Source: JBQTKD01 sp963703165 (GTDB lineage Bacteria > Actinomycetota > Actinomycetes > Sporichthyales > Sporichthyaceae). From it: a stretch of DNA of 64,000 bases. The stretch covers positions 496,001-560,000 of the forward strand of contig OY969798.1 in NCBI GenBank assembly GCA_963703165.1, written 5' to 3'. This document shows, piece by piece, positions 42,334 through 51,304 of this stretch. The translations under genes were made by a program, and so were the position numbers. Position 1 is the first letter of the stretch, and every line of letters starts with the position of its first letter. A model generated the notes under the pieces. It did no database searches, was not told where the DNA came from, and saw nothing but the letters and a program-made list of their open reading frames with translations.

Positions 42334-43904
42334 CCACTCGGGTCGACGTCGCGATCGTCGCCGCCGGACACAACGCGCTCGTCTCGGCCTGTTACCTGGC
42401 CCGCGCAGGCCTGGACGTCGAGGTGCTCGAGCGCGACACCGTCGTGGGCGGGGCGGTGTCCACCGTCGAACGATTTCCCGGACACCGGGTGGACCGCGGT
42501 TCCAGTCTGCATGTGATGGTGCGTCATACCGATCTGGTCGAGGACTTGGAGCTCGGCGAGTGCGGACTGCGCTACCTCGACGTCGACCCGTGGGGCTTCG
42601 TACCGTCGACCGGCCCGGACTCCCCGGCGGTGACGCTGTGGCGGGACCTGGACCGGACCGTCGAGTCGATCGCCGCCGGGTGCGGCCGCGAGGACGCCCG
42701 CGGCTACCGAGAGCTGATGGACCGTCTGATCCCCGTCGCCCGTGGCCTGCTCGTCACGTTCGCGGGCGCCCCGACCCCGGCCCGGATCATGCGGGCCGGG
42801 CGCACACTGCGCCCGAGCCCGGATCGCACCGAGACCGTGCGTTGGTTCCTGCAGCCGGCCGACCATCTCCTCGACGCGCACCTGCGCGACGAACGGCTCA
42901 AGGCCGCGCTGGCCTGGTTGGTGTCCCAGTCCGGCCCGCCGTCGCACGAACCCGGCACGGTCGGGCACCTCATGTGGGTCGCCCTCATGCACCTGCGCTC
43001 CCCCGGCCGACCGATCGGCGGGTCCGGGATGCTGTCGGAGGCCCTGGCCGAACGGCTGCGGCGCAGCGGCGGGCGGATCGCGTTGGGCGACGGCGCGGCC
43101 GCATTCCTGACCGAGGGCAGCCGGGTCACCGGGGTGCGGACCATCGGCGGACGCGAGATCCAGGCCCGGGTCGTCCTGTCCGGTGCGCACGTGCTGACCA
43201 CCCTCGATCTGCTCGCCACCGCGGGTCTCGAACCGCCCGGCGCACGCGCCCGCATCCGGGTCGGCGACGGCATCGGTGCCGTCGTGCGTCTCGCCACCGA
43301 CGCCTTGCCTGCCTACCCTGACGAGCAGTCACATCCGGCTGGGGCAGATGCCTGGCACGGTATGCAATTGCTGGTCACCGATCGCGCGCAGTTGCGTGCC
43401 GCCTACGCCGACTACCTGACCGGACGTCCACCCGCGCACCCCGCCGTCCTGGCGATCACCCCGACGGCGCTGGACCCCTCGCTGTCACCGCCCGGCGAGC
43501 ATCAGGTGACGTTGTGGGCCCAGTGGCACCGCTTCGACCTGGCCGACGGCCGGCGGTGGGACCAGCTGCGCGACCAGGTCGCCGCGAGCTGCATCGCCGC
43601 GCTGGAGCGCCACGCCCCCGGGTTCGCCGACAGTGTCCGCGCGACCCACGTGCAGTCCCCCTGGGACCTGGCCGAGGAGTTGGGACTGCGGGGCGGCAAC
43701 GTCATGCATGTCGAGATGGCACTGGACGCCATGTTCGGGATGCGGCCGTTGCCGGAGTTCGCCCGGTACCGGACCCCCGTCGAGGGTCTGTACCTGACCG
43801 GGGCCTCCACCCACCCGGGCGGCGGGGTGTTCGGGGCGTCGGGTCGCAACGCCGCCCACGCCGTGCTCGCGGATCTACGTCGCCGCACAAGTCGCCGGCG
43901 TTAG
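42330..43904 (+). CDS. phytoene dehydrogenase-like FAD oxidoreductase
   Basis: A 524-residue protein of the PYROXD2/phytoene-dehydrogenase-related class. The dinucleotide motif reads VAAGHNALVSACYLARAG, with Ala replacing the first Gly of the usual G-x-G-H-N-G. VVGGAVSTVERFPGHRVDRG and the C-terminal GLYLTGASTHPGGGVFGASG are typical. It is coupled to the ArsC-like gene. It is unlikely to be the main carotenoid desaturase, since a canonical CrtI lies at 52.3 kb. Confidence 0.88.
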   Translation: MTTRVDVAIVAAGHNALVSACYLARAGLDVEVLERDTVVGGAVSTVERFPGHRVDRGSSLHVMVRHTDLVEDLELGECGLRYLDVDPWGFVPSTGPDSPAVTLWRDLDRTVESIAAGCGREDARGYRELMDRLIPVARGLLVTFAGAPTPARIMRAGRTLRPSPDRTETVRWFLQPADHLLDAHLRDERLKAALAWLVSQSGPPSHEPGTVGHLMWVALMHLRSPGRPIGGSGMLSEALAERLRRSGGRIALGDGAAAFLTEGSRVTGVRTIGGREIQARVVLSGAHVLTTLDLLATAGLEPPGARARIRVGDGIGAVVRLATDALPAYPDEQSHPAGADAWHGMQLLVTDRAQLRAAYADYLTGRPPAHPAVLAITPTALDPSLSPPGEHQVTLWAQWHRFDLADGRRWDQLRDQVAASCIAALERHAPGFADSVRATHVQSPWDLAEELGLRGGNVMHVEMALDAMFGMRPLPEFARYRTPVEGLYLTGASTHPGGGVFGASGRNAAHAVLADLRRRTSRRR

Positions 43905-43913
43905 GGTCGTCGG

Positions 43914-44690
43914 ATGGAGATCGAGAGCTACGCCCCCGGCGCCCCCTGCTGGCTGGACCTGACCTGCCCGGACCCCTCGGCGGTGCACTCCTTCTATCGC
44001 GACCTGTTCGGCTGGACCATCAAGTCCGACGAGGAGGACGACGGCCCCGGATTCGGGACGTTCAGCCTCGCCGGTCGCGAGATCGCAGGCATCGGCCCGT
44101 GCGAGCCGACCCGCGGTGCGAGTTGGAACATCTACCTGAACACCCCGGACCTCGACGCCTGCCTGACCGACGTCGAGAAATTCGGTGGGCGGGTCCTCGT
44201 CGGCCCGGTCGAGATCGGGACCCGCGGCCGAGGCGGGGCGTGCGTCGACCCGACCGGAGGGGTCTTCTCGGTCTGGGAGGCCGGTGACCACCCGGGGTCC
44301 GGTCTGGCCGACCTGCCCGGCACCTGGTGCTGGACGGAACTGCTGACCGCGGACGTGGAGATCGCCTCGCAGTTCTTCGCGAACGTCTTCGACTGGACCA
44401 TCGACGTCGAGACCGTCGACGGTGTGGAGATCGGGGTGGCCACCATCAACGGTGACGCGGTCGCCGGGTTGGTGACCCCGCCGCCGGAGGCGAAGATCGG
44501 GACGCTGTGGGCAGTCTCGTTCGCCGTCACCGACGCCGACAGCGTGGCCAGGATCGTCCCGGCCCTCGGTGGGCAGGTCGTGGTCCCGCCCACCGACATC
44601 CCCGGCATGGGCCGCTACTGCCTGATCGCCGGGCCCGCCGGTGAGACGTTCTCGATCGTCGCGCGCGACGAATCCATCGCCGCCAACTGA
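43914..44690 (+). CDS. VOC family protein, two tandem glyoxalase domains
   Basis: A 258-residue protein with two vicinal-oxygen-chelate modules. Module 1 begins PCWLDLTCPDPSAVHSFYRD and ends DPTGGVFSVWEAG; module 2 begins WCWTELLTADVEIASQFFAN and ends AGPAGETFSIVARD. Metal-ligand positions are only partly conserved, so it may be an antibiotic-binding or small-molecule-binding protein. The -10-like TAGGGT at 43902-43907 overlaps the upstream stop codon, 6 nt before the ATG. Confidence 0.88.
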   Translation: MEIESYAPGAPCWLDLTCPDPSAVHSFYRDLFGWTIKSDEEDDGPGFGTFSLAGREIAGIGPCEPTRGASWNIYLNTPDLDACLTDVEKFGGRVLVGPVEIGTRGRGGACVDPTGGVFSVWEAGDHPGSGLADLPGTWCWTELLTADVEIASQFFANVFDWTIDVETVDGVEIGVATINGDAVAGLVTPPPEAKIGTLWAVSFAVTDADSVARIVPALGGQVVVPPTDIPGMGRYCLIAGPAGETFSIVARDESIAAN

Positions 44691-44699
44691 CGCTCCGCC

Positions 44700-46043
44700 A
44701 TGGCCCGCGTGGTGGTGATCGGTGCCGGGCTGTCCGGACTCGCCGCCGCGGCGCGGCTGGCTCGGCTGAAGTACGACGTCGTCGTGTGCGAACGCAGCAG
44801 CGGGCCCGGTGGGCAGGCCGGGCGGTACGAACGCGACGGGTTCGCTTTCGACACCGGCCCGACGACCCTGCTGATGCCCGCGTCCTACCGGGACCTGTTC
44901 GTCAAGACAGGGAAGACCACACCGATCGAGAACTACCTCGATCTGCAGCCCCTCGAGCCCGCCGTCCGGTGGCGCTTCGCCGAGGGCACGACGGTCGATC
45001 TGCCGAACGCATCGCGGGCCGGGCGGATGGAGGCCATCGGTGCCGCCTTCGGACCGGGGGCGGCGCAGGCCTGGGAGGACTTCCTCGCCCACGGCGAGAC
45101 GGTGTGGACCCGATTCCGCTGGAGCTTCCTCCACGGGCCGCCGCAGCTGAGCGGCAAGCGGTTCCGAGTGCCGGCCGAGGAGAAGAAAGTCCTCGCGGAG
45201 CTGAATCCGGCCGACTCGTACTGCAAGCTGACGGAACGTCACCTCGCGAAGTGGCCGCGCCTGATGCAGGCCGCCGACTCGTGGCCGCTGCGCCTGGGCA
45301 CCGATCCGACCTTCGCCTCGTCAGGGATGGCCATCTGGCCGTGGCTGGAGGCGACCTTCGGGGTCTGGGCTCCGGTGGGTGGTGTGCGGGCCCTCGTCGA
45401 CGTGGTGGAGGAACGCGCCCGCTCCCGCGGCGCCGACCTGCGGTACGACACCGAGGTCACCGGGCTGGAGGTGGCGGGCGGCAAGGTCGCCGGCGTTCGC
45501 CTGCGCGACGGGAGCGCGCTGCCCGCCGACATCGTCGTAGCGGCGGTCGACGACCAGTTGGTCGCCCGGTGGACCGGCGCCGAGGAGTCCGAGGCGAACC
45601 GCTCGCACCCCGCCGTCACCATGCTGCTCGCACTGGACGAGCCCGACGACCGACCCGTGCTCGAGTTGGTGTTCCCCGACAGCCCCGGCGAGGACACCGT
45701 GCTCGTCGTGACCCGCGCACAGGCCCCGGAGGGCCGTTCCGCGTACACGGTCACGGCGAACGACCCGGGCCAGGGCGGCGTCAGTGCGCCTGCTCTGATC
45801 GCCGCGTTGGACAAGGCCGGGTTCAGCGCCGGCCGTCGCATGCTCTGGCACGAGTACCGCACCTCCGACGGGGCCATGGCCGGCGCGGCGCTGCACGGCC
45901 GCACCGGTCTGATCCGACGCCCGAACGCCACTGAGATCGACGGGCTCTTCCACGTCGGCGCCGCCGCTCATCCGGGGCCCGGAATCGCCTTCGCTCCGTT
46001 GGGTGCCGCCCTGGTCGCCGACGCGGTCGGCCGGGCCCGCTGA
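44700..46043 (+). CDS. CrtI/CrtN-like FAD-dependent desaturase
   Basis: A 447-residue flavoprotein of the phytoene-desaturase superfamily. The FAD motif is VVVIGAGLSGLAAAARLA, then GGQAGRYERDGFAFDTGPT and the C-terminal VGAAAHPGPGIAFAPLGAAL. It may desaturate, ketolate or isomerise a carotenoid or polyprenoid. It is close behind the VOC gene (9-bp gap). Confidence 0.88.
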   Translation: MARVVVIGAGLSGLAAAARLARLKYDVVVCERSSGPGGQAGRYERDGFAFDTGPTTLLMPASYRDLFVKTGKTTPIENYLDLQPLEPAVRWRFAEGTTVDLPNASRAGRMEAIGAAFGPGAAQAWEDFLAHGETVWTRFRWSFLHGPPQLSGKRFRVPAEEKKVLAELNPADSYCKLTERHLAKWPRLMQAADSWPLRLGTDPTFASSGMAIWPWLEATFGVWAPVGGVRALVDVVEERARSRGADLRYDTEVTGLEVAGGKVAGVRLRDGSALPADIVVAAVDDQLVARWTGAEESEANRSHPAVTMLLALDEPDDRPVLELVFPDSPGEDTVLVVTRAQAPEGRSAYTVTANDPGQGGVSAPALIAALDKAGFSAGRRMLWHEYRTSDGAMAGAALHGRTGLIRRPNATEIDGLFHVGAAAHPGPGIAFAPLGAALVADAVGRAR

Positions 46044-46335
46044 CCTGACGTCAGCCCGGGGGTCACCCGGGGGAACATGCACCACGTGCGGGCGCCAACT
46101 CCCCGCAGTCGGGTGCTTGTTGCACATAGGTCGCAGCATTGCAGGCCGCTGACCTGCACGTTTACCGGACGGCTGCGTTCTCGACGGATTTTCGACGCAG
46201 GACGCACCCCCCACCGTCCCGCCAATCCTTCGCACCCTCTGGACATGAAGCGAGGGCAGACGCGCATTCATTGCGCGCGCCCCACGCCGTGGATCACGAC
46301 ACCAAGCGGCGTTCCGGAAGTCGAGAGGGATATTC
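46044..46335. other. promoter region of the DUF4331 operon
   Basis: 292 bp with no credible gene. Two short inverted repeats are visible: GCAGG/CCTGC near 46141-46157 and CTGCGT/ACGCAG at 46173-46200. They could be an operator or leader structure for the operon; no confident -10/-35 pair is seen. Confidence 0.35.
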
Positions 46336-47886
46336 ATGCGAAGAGTTCGGATCTCACCCCGCCTGACCGCGGTGACCGCCACCGGCGTCGCCGGCGCGCT
46401 CGCGGTCAGCGGCCTGGCCTTGATGGGTGGCCAGGCAAGCAACGCGTCCAGCCACCGTGAAGCACCGGCGATCCTCGCCGACCCGCAGGCGGACAACACC
46501 GACACCTACGCCTTCGTCAGCCCGGACAAGAAGAACACCGTCACGTTGCTGGCCAACTGGTACCCGTTCCAGGAACCCAACGGCGGCCCGAACTTCTTCC
46601 CGTTCGCCACCGACGCTCGCTACAACATCAACATCGACAACGACGGCGACGCGAAGCCGGACATCACCTACCGGTGGAAGTTCAGGAACGTCGACAAGCG
46701 CGGGACCGACACGTTCCTGTACAACAACGGCCCGGTCGGCTCGCTCAACGACCCGAACCTGCTCTTCAAGCAGCGCTACACCCTGACGAAGATCGAGAAC
46801 GGCAAGAGCACCGTCATCGTGAAGAACGGCACCGCCGCCCCGTCGTTCACCGGCCAGGCCTCGATGCCGAACTACGGCAAGCTGCGCGCGCAAGCCACCC
46901 GCAAGCTCGACAAGGGCAGCGGCCGGACCTACGCGGGCTCCGCTGACGACTCCTTCGCGCTCGACCTGCGTGTCTTCGACCTGCTCTACGGGACGAAGCT
47001 GAAGGAGGTCGGCCAGGACACCCTCAAGGGCTACAACGTCAACACCCTGGCGATCCAGATCCCGAAGAACGCCCTCGCGCTCAAGAAGAACGCGAAGAAC
47101 AACCCGGTCATCGGGGTGTGGGCCACCACCGAGCGCCAGACCACCGAGATCGTCGACGACGTTCCCGCGGTCGACAACGGCAACGGCAATTCGAACGAAC
47201 CCCAGAAGTCCGGTCTGACCTGTGGCACCCCGCTCGAGGCCATCGGCTGTTCGAGCGTGAACAACCTCAAGGAGGGGCAGGTCACCACGGCTCGCGTCGT
47301 GAAGAAGTGGACTCAGGTTTCGCGCCTGGGCAATCCCCTGGTCAACGAGGTCGTCGCCCCGGCCGGTCTGAAGGACGCGTTCCTGCGTCTGAAGCCCGCC
47401 GACGACGCCGACGTGGAGCCGCTGGTCAAGCGCGTCACGGACCCGGAGGTGCCGAAGCTGATCGAGGCCATCTACGGCCTCAAGGCACCGGCAACACCCC
47501 GCAACGACCTGGTCCAGATCTTCCTGACCGGTGTCGCGAAGAACAACGGCCCGATCAAGGCGGACCTCAACTCGCTCGCCCTGAACAAGGACGTCGAGGG
47601 CGACATCCGTCCGGCGGAAATGCTCCGACTCAACATGAGCATCCCGCCGACCAAGAACCCGAATCGTCTCGGCGTGCTTGCCGGCGACCTTCAGGGCTTC
47701 CCGAACGGCCGTCGCCTCGGCGACGACGTCGTGGACATCTCGCTGCAGGCCATCATGGGTGCGGCAACGAAGGGCATTGTGAAGGCGCTCGCCGCGGGCG
47801 ACGGCGTGAACGAGAACAACAAGGCGTTCACCCGTTCGTTCCCGTACATCGCGGGCCCGAACAAGCAGGCCGTCAACACTCAGTAG
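46336..47886 (+). CDS. secreted DUF4331 domain protein
   Basis: A 516-residue exported protein. The signal peptide ends near residue 38, and SHREAPAI at 39-46 is the DUF4331 hallmark, followed by DPQADNTDTYAFVSP and an Asp-rich NINIDNDGDAKPDITY strand that looks Ca-binding. The C-terminal part has DLVQIFLTG, then the family ending RLGDDVVDISLQAI. The family is extracellular and of unknown function. First gene of a four-gene operon with TPR, NicO-like and lipoprotein genes. Confidence 0.93.
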   Translation: MRRVRISPRLTAVTATGVAGALAVSGLALMGGQASNASSHREAPAILADPQADNTDTYAFVSPDKKNTVTLLANWYPFQEPNGGPNFFPFATDARYNINIDNDGDAKPDITYRWKFRNVDKRGTDTFLYNNGPVGSLNDPNLLFKQRYTLTKIENGKSTVIVKNGTAAPSFTGQASMPNYGKLRAQATRKLDKGSGRTYAGSADDSFALDLRVFDLLYGTKLKEVGQDTLKGYNVNTLAIQIPKNALALKKNAKNNPVIGVWATTERQTTEIVDDVPAVDNGNGNSNEPQKSGLTCGTPLEAIGCSSVNNLKEGQVTTARVVKKWTQVSRLGNPLVNEVVAPAGLKDAFLRLKPADDADVEPLVKRVTDPEVPKLIEAIYGLKAPATPRNDLVQIFLTGVAKNNGPIKADLNSLALNKDVEGDIRPAEMLRLNMSIPPTKNPNRLGVLAGDLQGFPNGRRLGDDVVDISLQAIMGAATKGIVKALAAGDGVNENNKAFTRSFPYIAGPNKQAVNTQ

Positions 47887-47977
47887 TTCATTCGGTAGTT
47901 CAGGCGTGGCGGGCGTCGACCTCGCGGTCGGCGCCCGCTGCACCTCCCCCACTTTCGATCTCTGGAGATATGAACTG

Positions 47978-49267
47978 ATGCCCCGTCACCACCGCAGCGG
48001 TCGGATCGCGATCGTGGCCGTGGCCACCGTCGCGCTGCTCGTCGGCGGCGGGATCGGCATCAGTCTCGGCGGCGGATCGGCCACCCCCGCTTCGAGCGAC
48101 CGCACGGTGGCCCTCGCCTCCGAGACCGGCGACGTCGGCCGACTGCAGCGCCGACTCGCCGAACAGCCCGCCGACGCCGACGCGTGGGCGGCTTTGGGTG
48201 CCGCGTACCTGGAGCGCTCCCGTGCCAGTGGGGATCCAGCGCTGTACCCGAAGGCCGCCGAGGCCATCGAACGCTCCCTGGCCCTGCGGCCGGAACAGAA
48301 CATCCCCGCGTTCGTCGGCATGGGCGCGCTCGCCAACGCCCGCCACGACTTCGCCACCGCGCTGCGCTGGGGCAAGAAGGCCCAGGCCGTCAGCGATTTC
48401 AGCCCCGAGGCCTACGCGGTCCTCGTCGACGCCTACACCCAGCTCGGCAGGCGAGCCGAGGCCACCGCGGCCGCGCAGCGCATGCTCGACCTGTCCCCCA
48501 CGCTGCCCGCGCTCTCCCGCGCCGCCTACGACCTCGAACAGCGCGGCCGGCTCTCCGCTGCCACCCAGCTGCTGGAGGAGGCCCTGGCCGAGAGCTTCGA
48601 TGCCCGCTCCATCGGCTACCTGCGCCATCAGCTCGGCGAGCTCGCGATCAACACCGGAGACCTGACCAAGGCCGACGGGCACTACCGCGCGGGCCTGGCC
48701 GCCGACCCCCAGAATCCTTCTCTGCTGCACGGTCGGGCCAAGGTCGCCGCCCTGCGCGGGCAGACCGCCGCCGCGCTGCGCGACTACGCCGACCTGGTCG
48801 GCCGCATCCCTAACCCGCAGTACCTCGTGGAGTACGGCGAAGTCCTCCTGGCGGCCGGGCGCAAGGACGAGGCCGCCGCGCAGTTCGAGGTCGTCGAGAC
48901 GGTCCAACAACTGTTCATCGCCAACGGCGGCAAGGATGACCTGTCGCTCGCCGAGTACGAGGCCGACCACGGCTCCCCCGACCGCGCGGTGACCCTGGCT
49001 CGCAAGGAGTGGGACCGTCGCGAGTTCGCCGTCGTCGCCGACGCCCTCGCCTGGGCACTGCACCGTTCCGGCGATTCGAAGCAGGCGCTGACGTACTCCA
49101 ACCGGGCCCTGGCCGGCGGTTGGGCCAACGCCCTGTTCGCCTTCCACCGCAGCGAAATCCAGAAGGCACTGGGCAACCGGACCGCGGCGAGGGCCGACGC
49201 CGCACTCGCCAAGAAGTACAGCCCCGCGTTCGATTCCACGCTCCCGGCTCTCGGGCGATCGCTGTGA
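47978..49267 (+). CDS. membrane-anchored TPR protein
   Basis: A 429-residue protein with one N-terminal membrane helix (about 9-28), likely an uncleaved anchor or signal. Then come repeated helical pairs with the W/L-G-Y-A-F-P TPR periodicity (DADAWAALGAAYLERS, EAYAVLVDAYTQLGR, LLHGRAKVAALRGQ and others; perhaps seven units). It should be a protein-interaction scaffold outside the membrane. The ATG at 47978 has GGAGA upstream. Its stop shares one base with the next start (TGATG). Confidence 0.88.
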   Translation: MPRHHRSGRIAIVAVATVALLVGGGIGISLGGGSATPASSDRTVALASETGDVGRLQRRLAEQPADADAWAALGAAYLERSRASGDPALYPKAAEAIERSLALRPEQNIPAFVGMGALANARHDFATALRWGKKAQAVSDFSPEAYAVLVDAYTQLGRRAEATAAAQRMLDLSPTLPALSRAAYDLEQRGRLSAATQLLEEALAESFDARSIGYLRHQLGELAINTGDLTKADGHYRAGLAADPQNPSLLHGRAKVAALRGQTAAALRDYADLVGRIPNPQYLVEYGEVLLAAGRKDEAAAQFEVVETVQQLFIANGGKDDLSLAEYEADHGSPDRAVTLARKEWDRREFAVVADALAWALHRSGDSKQALTYSNRALAGGWANALFAFHRSEIQKALGNRTAARADAALAKKYSPAFDSTLPALGRSL

Positions 49268-50877
49268 TGCGTCGTCGCGGCGGGCTGCTCGCCCTGCTGA
49301 CCCTCGGCGCGTTCGCCTGTGGTCTGGTCGGAACGCCCGCCTCCGCGCACCCGCTGAACAACTTCTCGATCAACCAGCACCACGCGCTGACGCTGCATCC
49401 CGACCGGGTGGACGACCGAGCCGTCGTCGACATCGCAGAGATCCCGACCCTGCAGGCGAAGAAGTCGATCGACCGGGACAGCGACGGCCAGTTCTCCGCG
49501 CCCGAGCTCGACCGTGCCGCCCGCAGTGAGTGCACCGAGCTGCTCCGTGGGCTGCGGGCCGATATCGCCGGCACGCCGCTGCAGTGGCGGTCGACCACCG
49601 CGAGCCTCGCCTACCTGCCCGGCGAGAACGGCCTGGAGGTCAGCCGCTACGAATGCGGCTTCAGCGCTCCCGCAACACTTTCCGGGCCCGCGCAGCTGCA
49701 CTTCGAGACGGAGTTCCGCCCCGGCAACGTCGGGTGGCGAGAGATCACCGCCACCGGTGCCGGGGTCCGCTTCACCGCCGCGTCCGTCGCCGAACTCAGC
49801 ATCAGCGACGAGCTGCGCAGCTATCCCAACGATCTGCTCGCCACCCCGCTGGATCAGCGCAGCGCCGACATCTCGGCGACTCCCGGGTCCGGCGCCTCCC
49901 CCGGGGTCACCCCGCGGGTCGACGGCGTCGGCCCGATGACACGGCTCATCGCTCCGGTGCAGAACACCTTCGACGACCTGCTCGGCAAGGACCTGACTCT
50001 CCCGATCGGCCTGGCCGCCGTCGCACTGTCGATGCTGCTCGGCGCCGCGCACGCGATGCTGCCCGGCCACGGCAAGACTGTGATGGCCGCGTATCTGGTG
50101 GGCCGTCACGGTGGGGCCCGCGACGCCGTGCTGGTCGGGGCGACGGTGACCTTCACCCATACCGCCGGGGTCCTCAGCATGGGTCTGCTGCTCTCGGCGA
50201 GCGCCGCGGTCAGCGGCGACGGCCTGCTCGCCTGGCTCGGCCTGATCAGCGGCGCGCTCATCGCCGGCATCGGGATCGTCCTGCTGCGATCCGCCTGGAA
50301 GCACCGCGGAGAAGCGCCCGCCGCCCACGGGCACGGCGAGGGCCACACGCACACCCACGGCCTCTCCTTCGGCCGCCGCGGTGGACACGGCCATGGCCAC
50401 GGGCACGGTCACGGTCACGGGCACAGCCACGAGGCGCCGGTGCTCGACGACGACGCATGGTTCTTCCCGTCGATGCCCTCGACCGACGCCGCCGTCGCGG
50501 TGGCCGAACGCCCGCACGTGCACGCCGCCGTCGAGGAAGCCCGACCGTCCTTCTCCCGCCGCGGGCTCGTCGGGCTCGGCGTCGCCGGGGGTCTGGTGCC
50601 CAGCCCGTCAGCGCTCGTGGTCCTGCTCGGCGCGATCGCCTTGGGCCGGACCTGGTTCGGCGTCGGTCTCGTCCTGGGCTACGGGATCGGCATGGCCGCG
50701 ACCCTGATGGCCGCAGGCCTGCTGCTCGTGAAATTCCGCGACGGCATCGTGGCCCGGGTGACCGCCCACCGCCACCCGGTGCTCCGCACACTCTCGACCC
50801 TGACGCCGATGTTCACCGCGTTCCTGGTGATCCTCGTCGGCGCGGGCCTTGTCCTGAACGAACTGTCCCGGATCTGA
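49267..50877 (+). CDS. NicO/RcnA-like nickel-cobalt transporter with EF-hand-like N-terminal domain
   Basis: A 536-residue protein. A signal peptide (to about 27) precedes an extracytoplasmic domain of about 190 residues. That domain contains a canonical EF-hand loop, DRDSDGQFSAPE at 69-80 (ligands D69, D71, D73, E80). About residues 240-536 form the membrane transporter with the metal motif HAMLPGHGKTVMAAY and FTHTAGVL. A cytoplasmic or loop His-rich stretch spans about 354-390 (alternating Gly-His). Transport of Ni, Co or another divalent metal is expected; direction is unknown. Coupled to the TPR gene. Confidence 0.88.
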   Translation: MRRRGGLLALLTLGAFACGLVGTPASAHPLNNFSINQHHALTLHPDRVDDRAVVDIAEIPTLQAKKSIDRDSDGQFSAPELDRAARSECTELLRGLRADIAGTPLQWRSTTASLAYLPGENGLEVSRYECGFSAPATLSGPAQLHFETEFRPGNVGWREITATGAGVRFTAASVAELSISDELRSYPNDLLATPLDQRSADISATPGSGASPGVTPRVDGVGPMTRLIAPVQNTFDDLLGKDLTLPIGLAAVALSMLLGAAHAMLPGHGKTVMAAYLVGRHGGARDAVLVGATVTFTHTAGVLSMGLLLSASAAVSGDGLLAWLGLISGALIAGIGIVLLRSAWKHRGEAPAAHGHGEGHTHTHGLSFGRRGGHGHGHGHGHGHGHSHEAPVLDDDAWFFPSMPSTDAAVAVAERPHVHAAVEEARPSFSRRGLVGLGVAGGLVPSPSALVVLLGAIALGRTWFGVGLVLGYGIGMAATLMAAGLLLVKFRDGIVARVTAHRHPVLRTLSTLTPMFTAFLVILVGAGLVLNELSRI

Positions 50878-50885
50878 GGGGAAAC

Positions 50886-51224
50886 GTGCGCACTGCATTC
50901 GTGAGGGTGACGCTCGGCGTCGCCGCCCTGCTCACCCTGACCGCCTGTGGCGGATCGGAGTCCGACGGCCGCTTCGCCGCGGGCACCGACGCCTACCCGC
51001 TGAGCTGCCTGCAGCATCAGGACGCCATGCCCGGAAAGGCCTACGCCGGCGAGGAGACCGACGACACCGCCGCCGTCTTCCAGATGCTTGAGTACTACAC
51101 CGCCAACAAGAACGTGCGGACGTTCTGCGACGGCAAGGCACCGAGCAAAACCGACAAGGCCTGGGCCCAGACCTACGTGGACCTTGGCGCCGAACCGGCC
51201 AACGTCGCGCACCTTCTCGCCTGA
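50886..51224 (+). CDS. small putative lipoprotein
   Basis: A 112-residue protein from a GTG at 50886 (GAGGGGAAAC just before it). The N-terminus is a lipoprotein signal with lipobox LTAC at C21. The mature part has Cys at SCLQHQD and FCDGKAP, perhaps a disulfide, and reads like a small helical domain. No family is recognised. It follows the transporter by 8 bp, so it belongs to the DUF4331 operon. Confidence 0.8.
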   Translation: MRTAFVRVTLGVAALLTLTACGGSESDGRFAAGTDAYPLSCLQHQDAMPGKAYAGEETDDTAAVFQMLEYYTANKNVRTFCDGKAPSKTDKAWAQTYVDLGAEPANVAHLLA

Positions 51225-51304
51225 GCAACCTCTTCCGGCGGAACCGACGTCCTGACGGCACATCAGACAGCCCGAACTCGGACCACGGGCGCGGAGCCGG
51301 AGCG

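Noticed and set aside
46139..46366. 75-codon plus-strand frame upstream of the DUF4331 gene
   Set aside because: No ribosome site or recognisable protein, and it overlaps the signal-peptide start of the DUF4331 gene.
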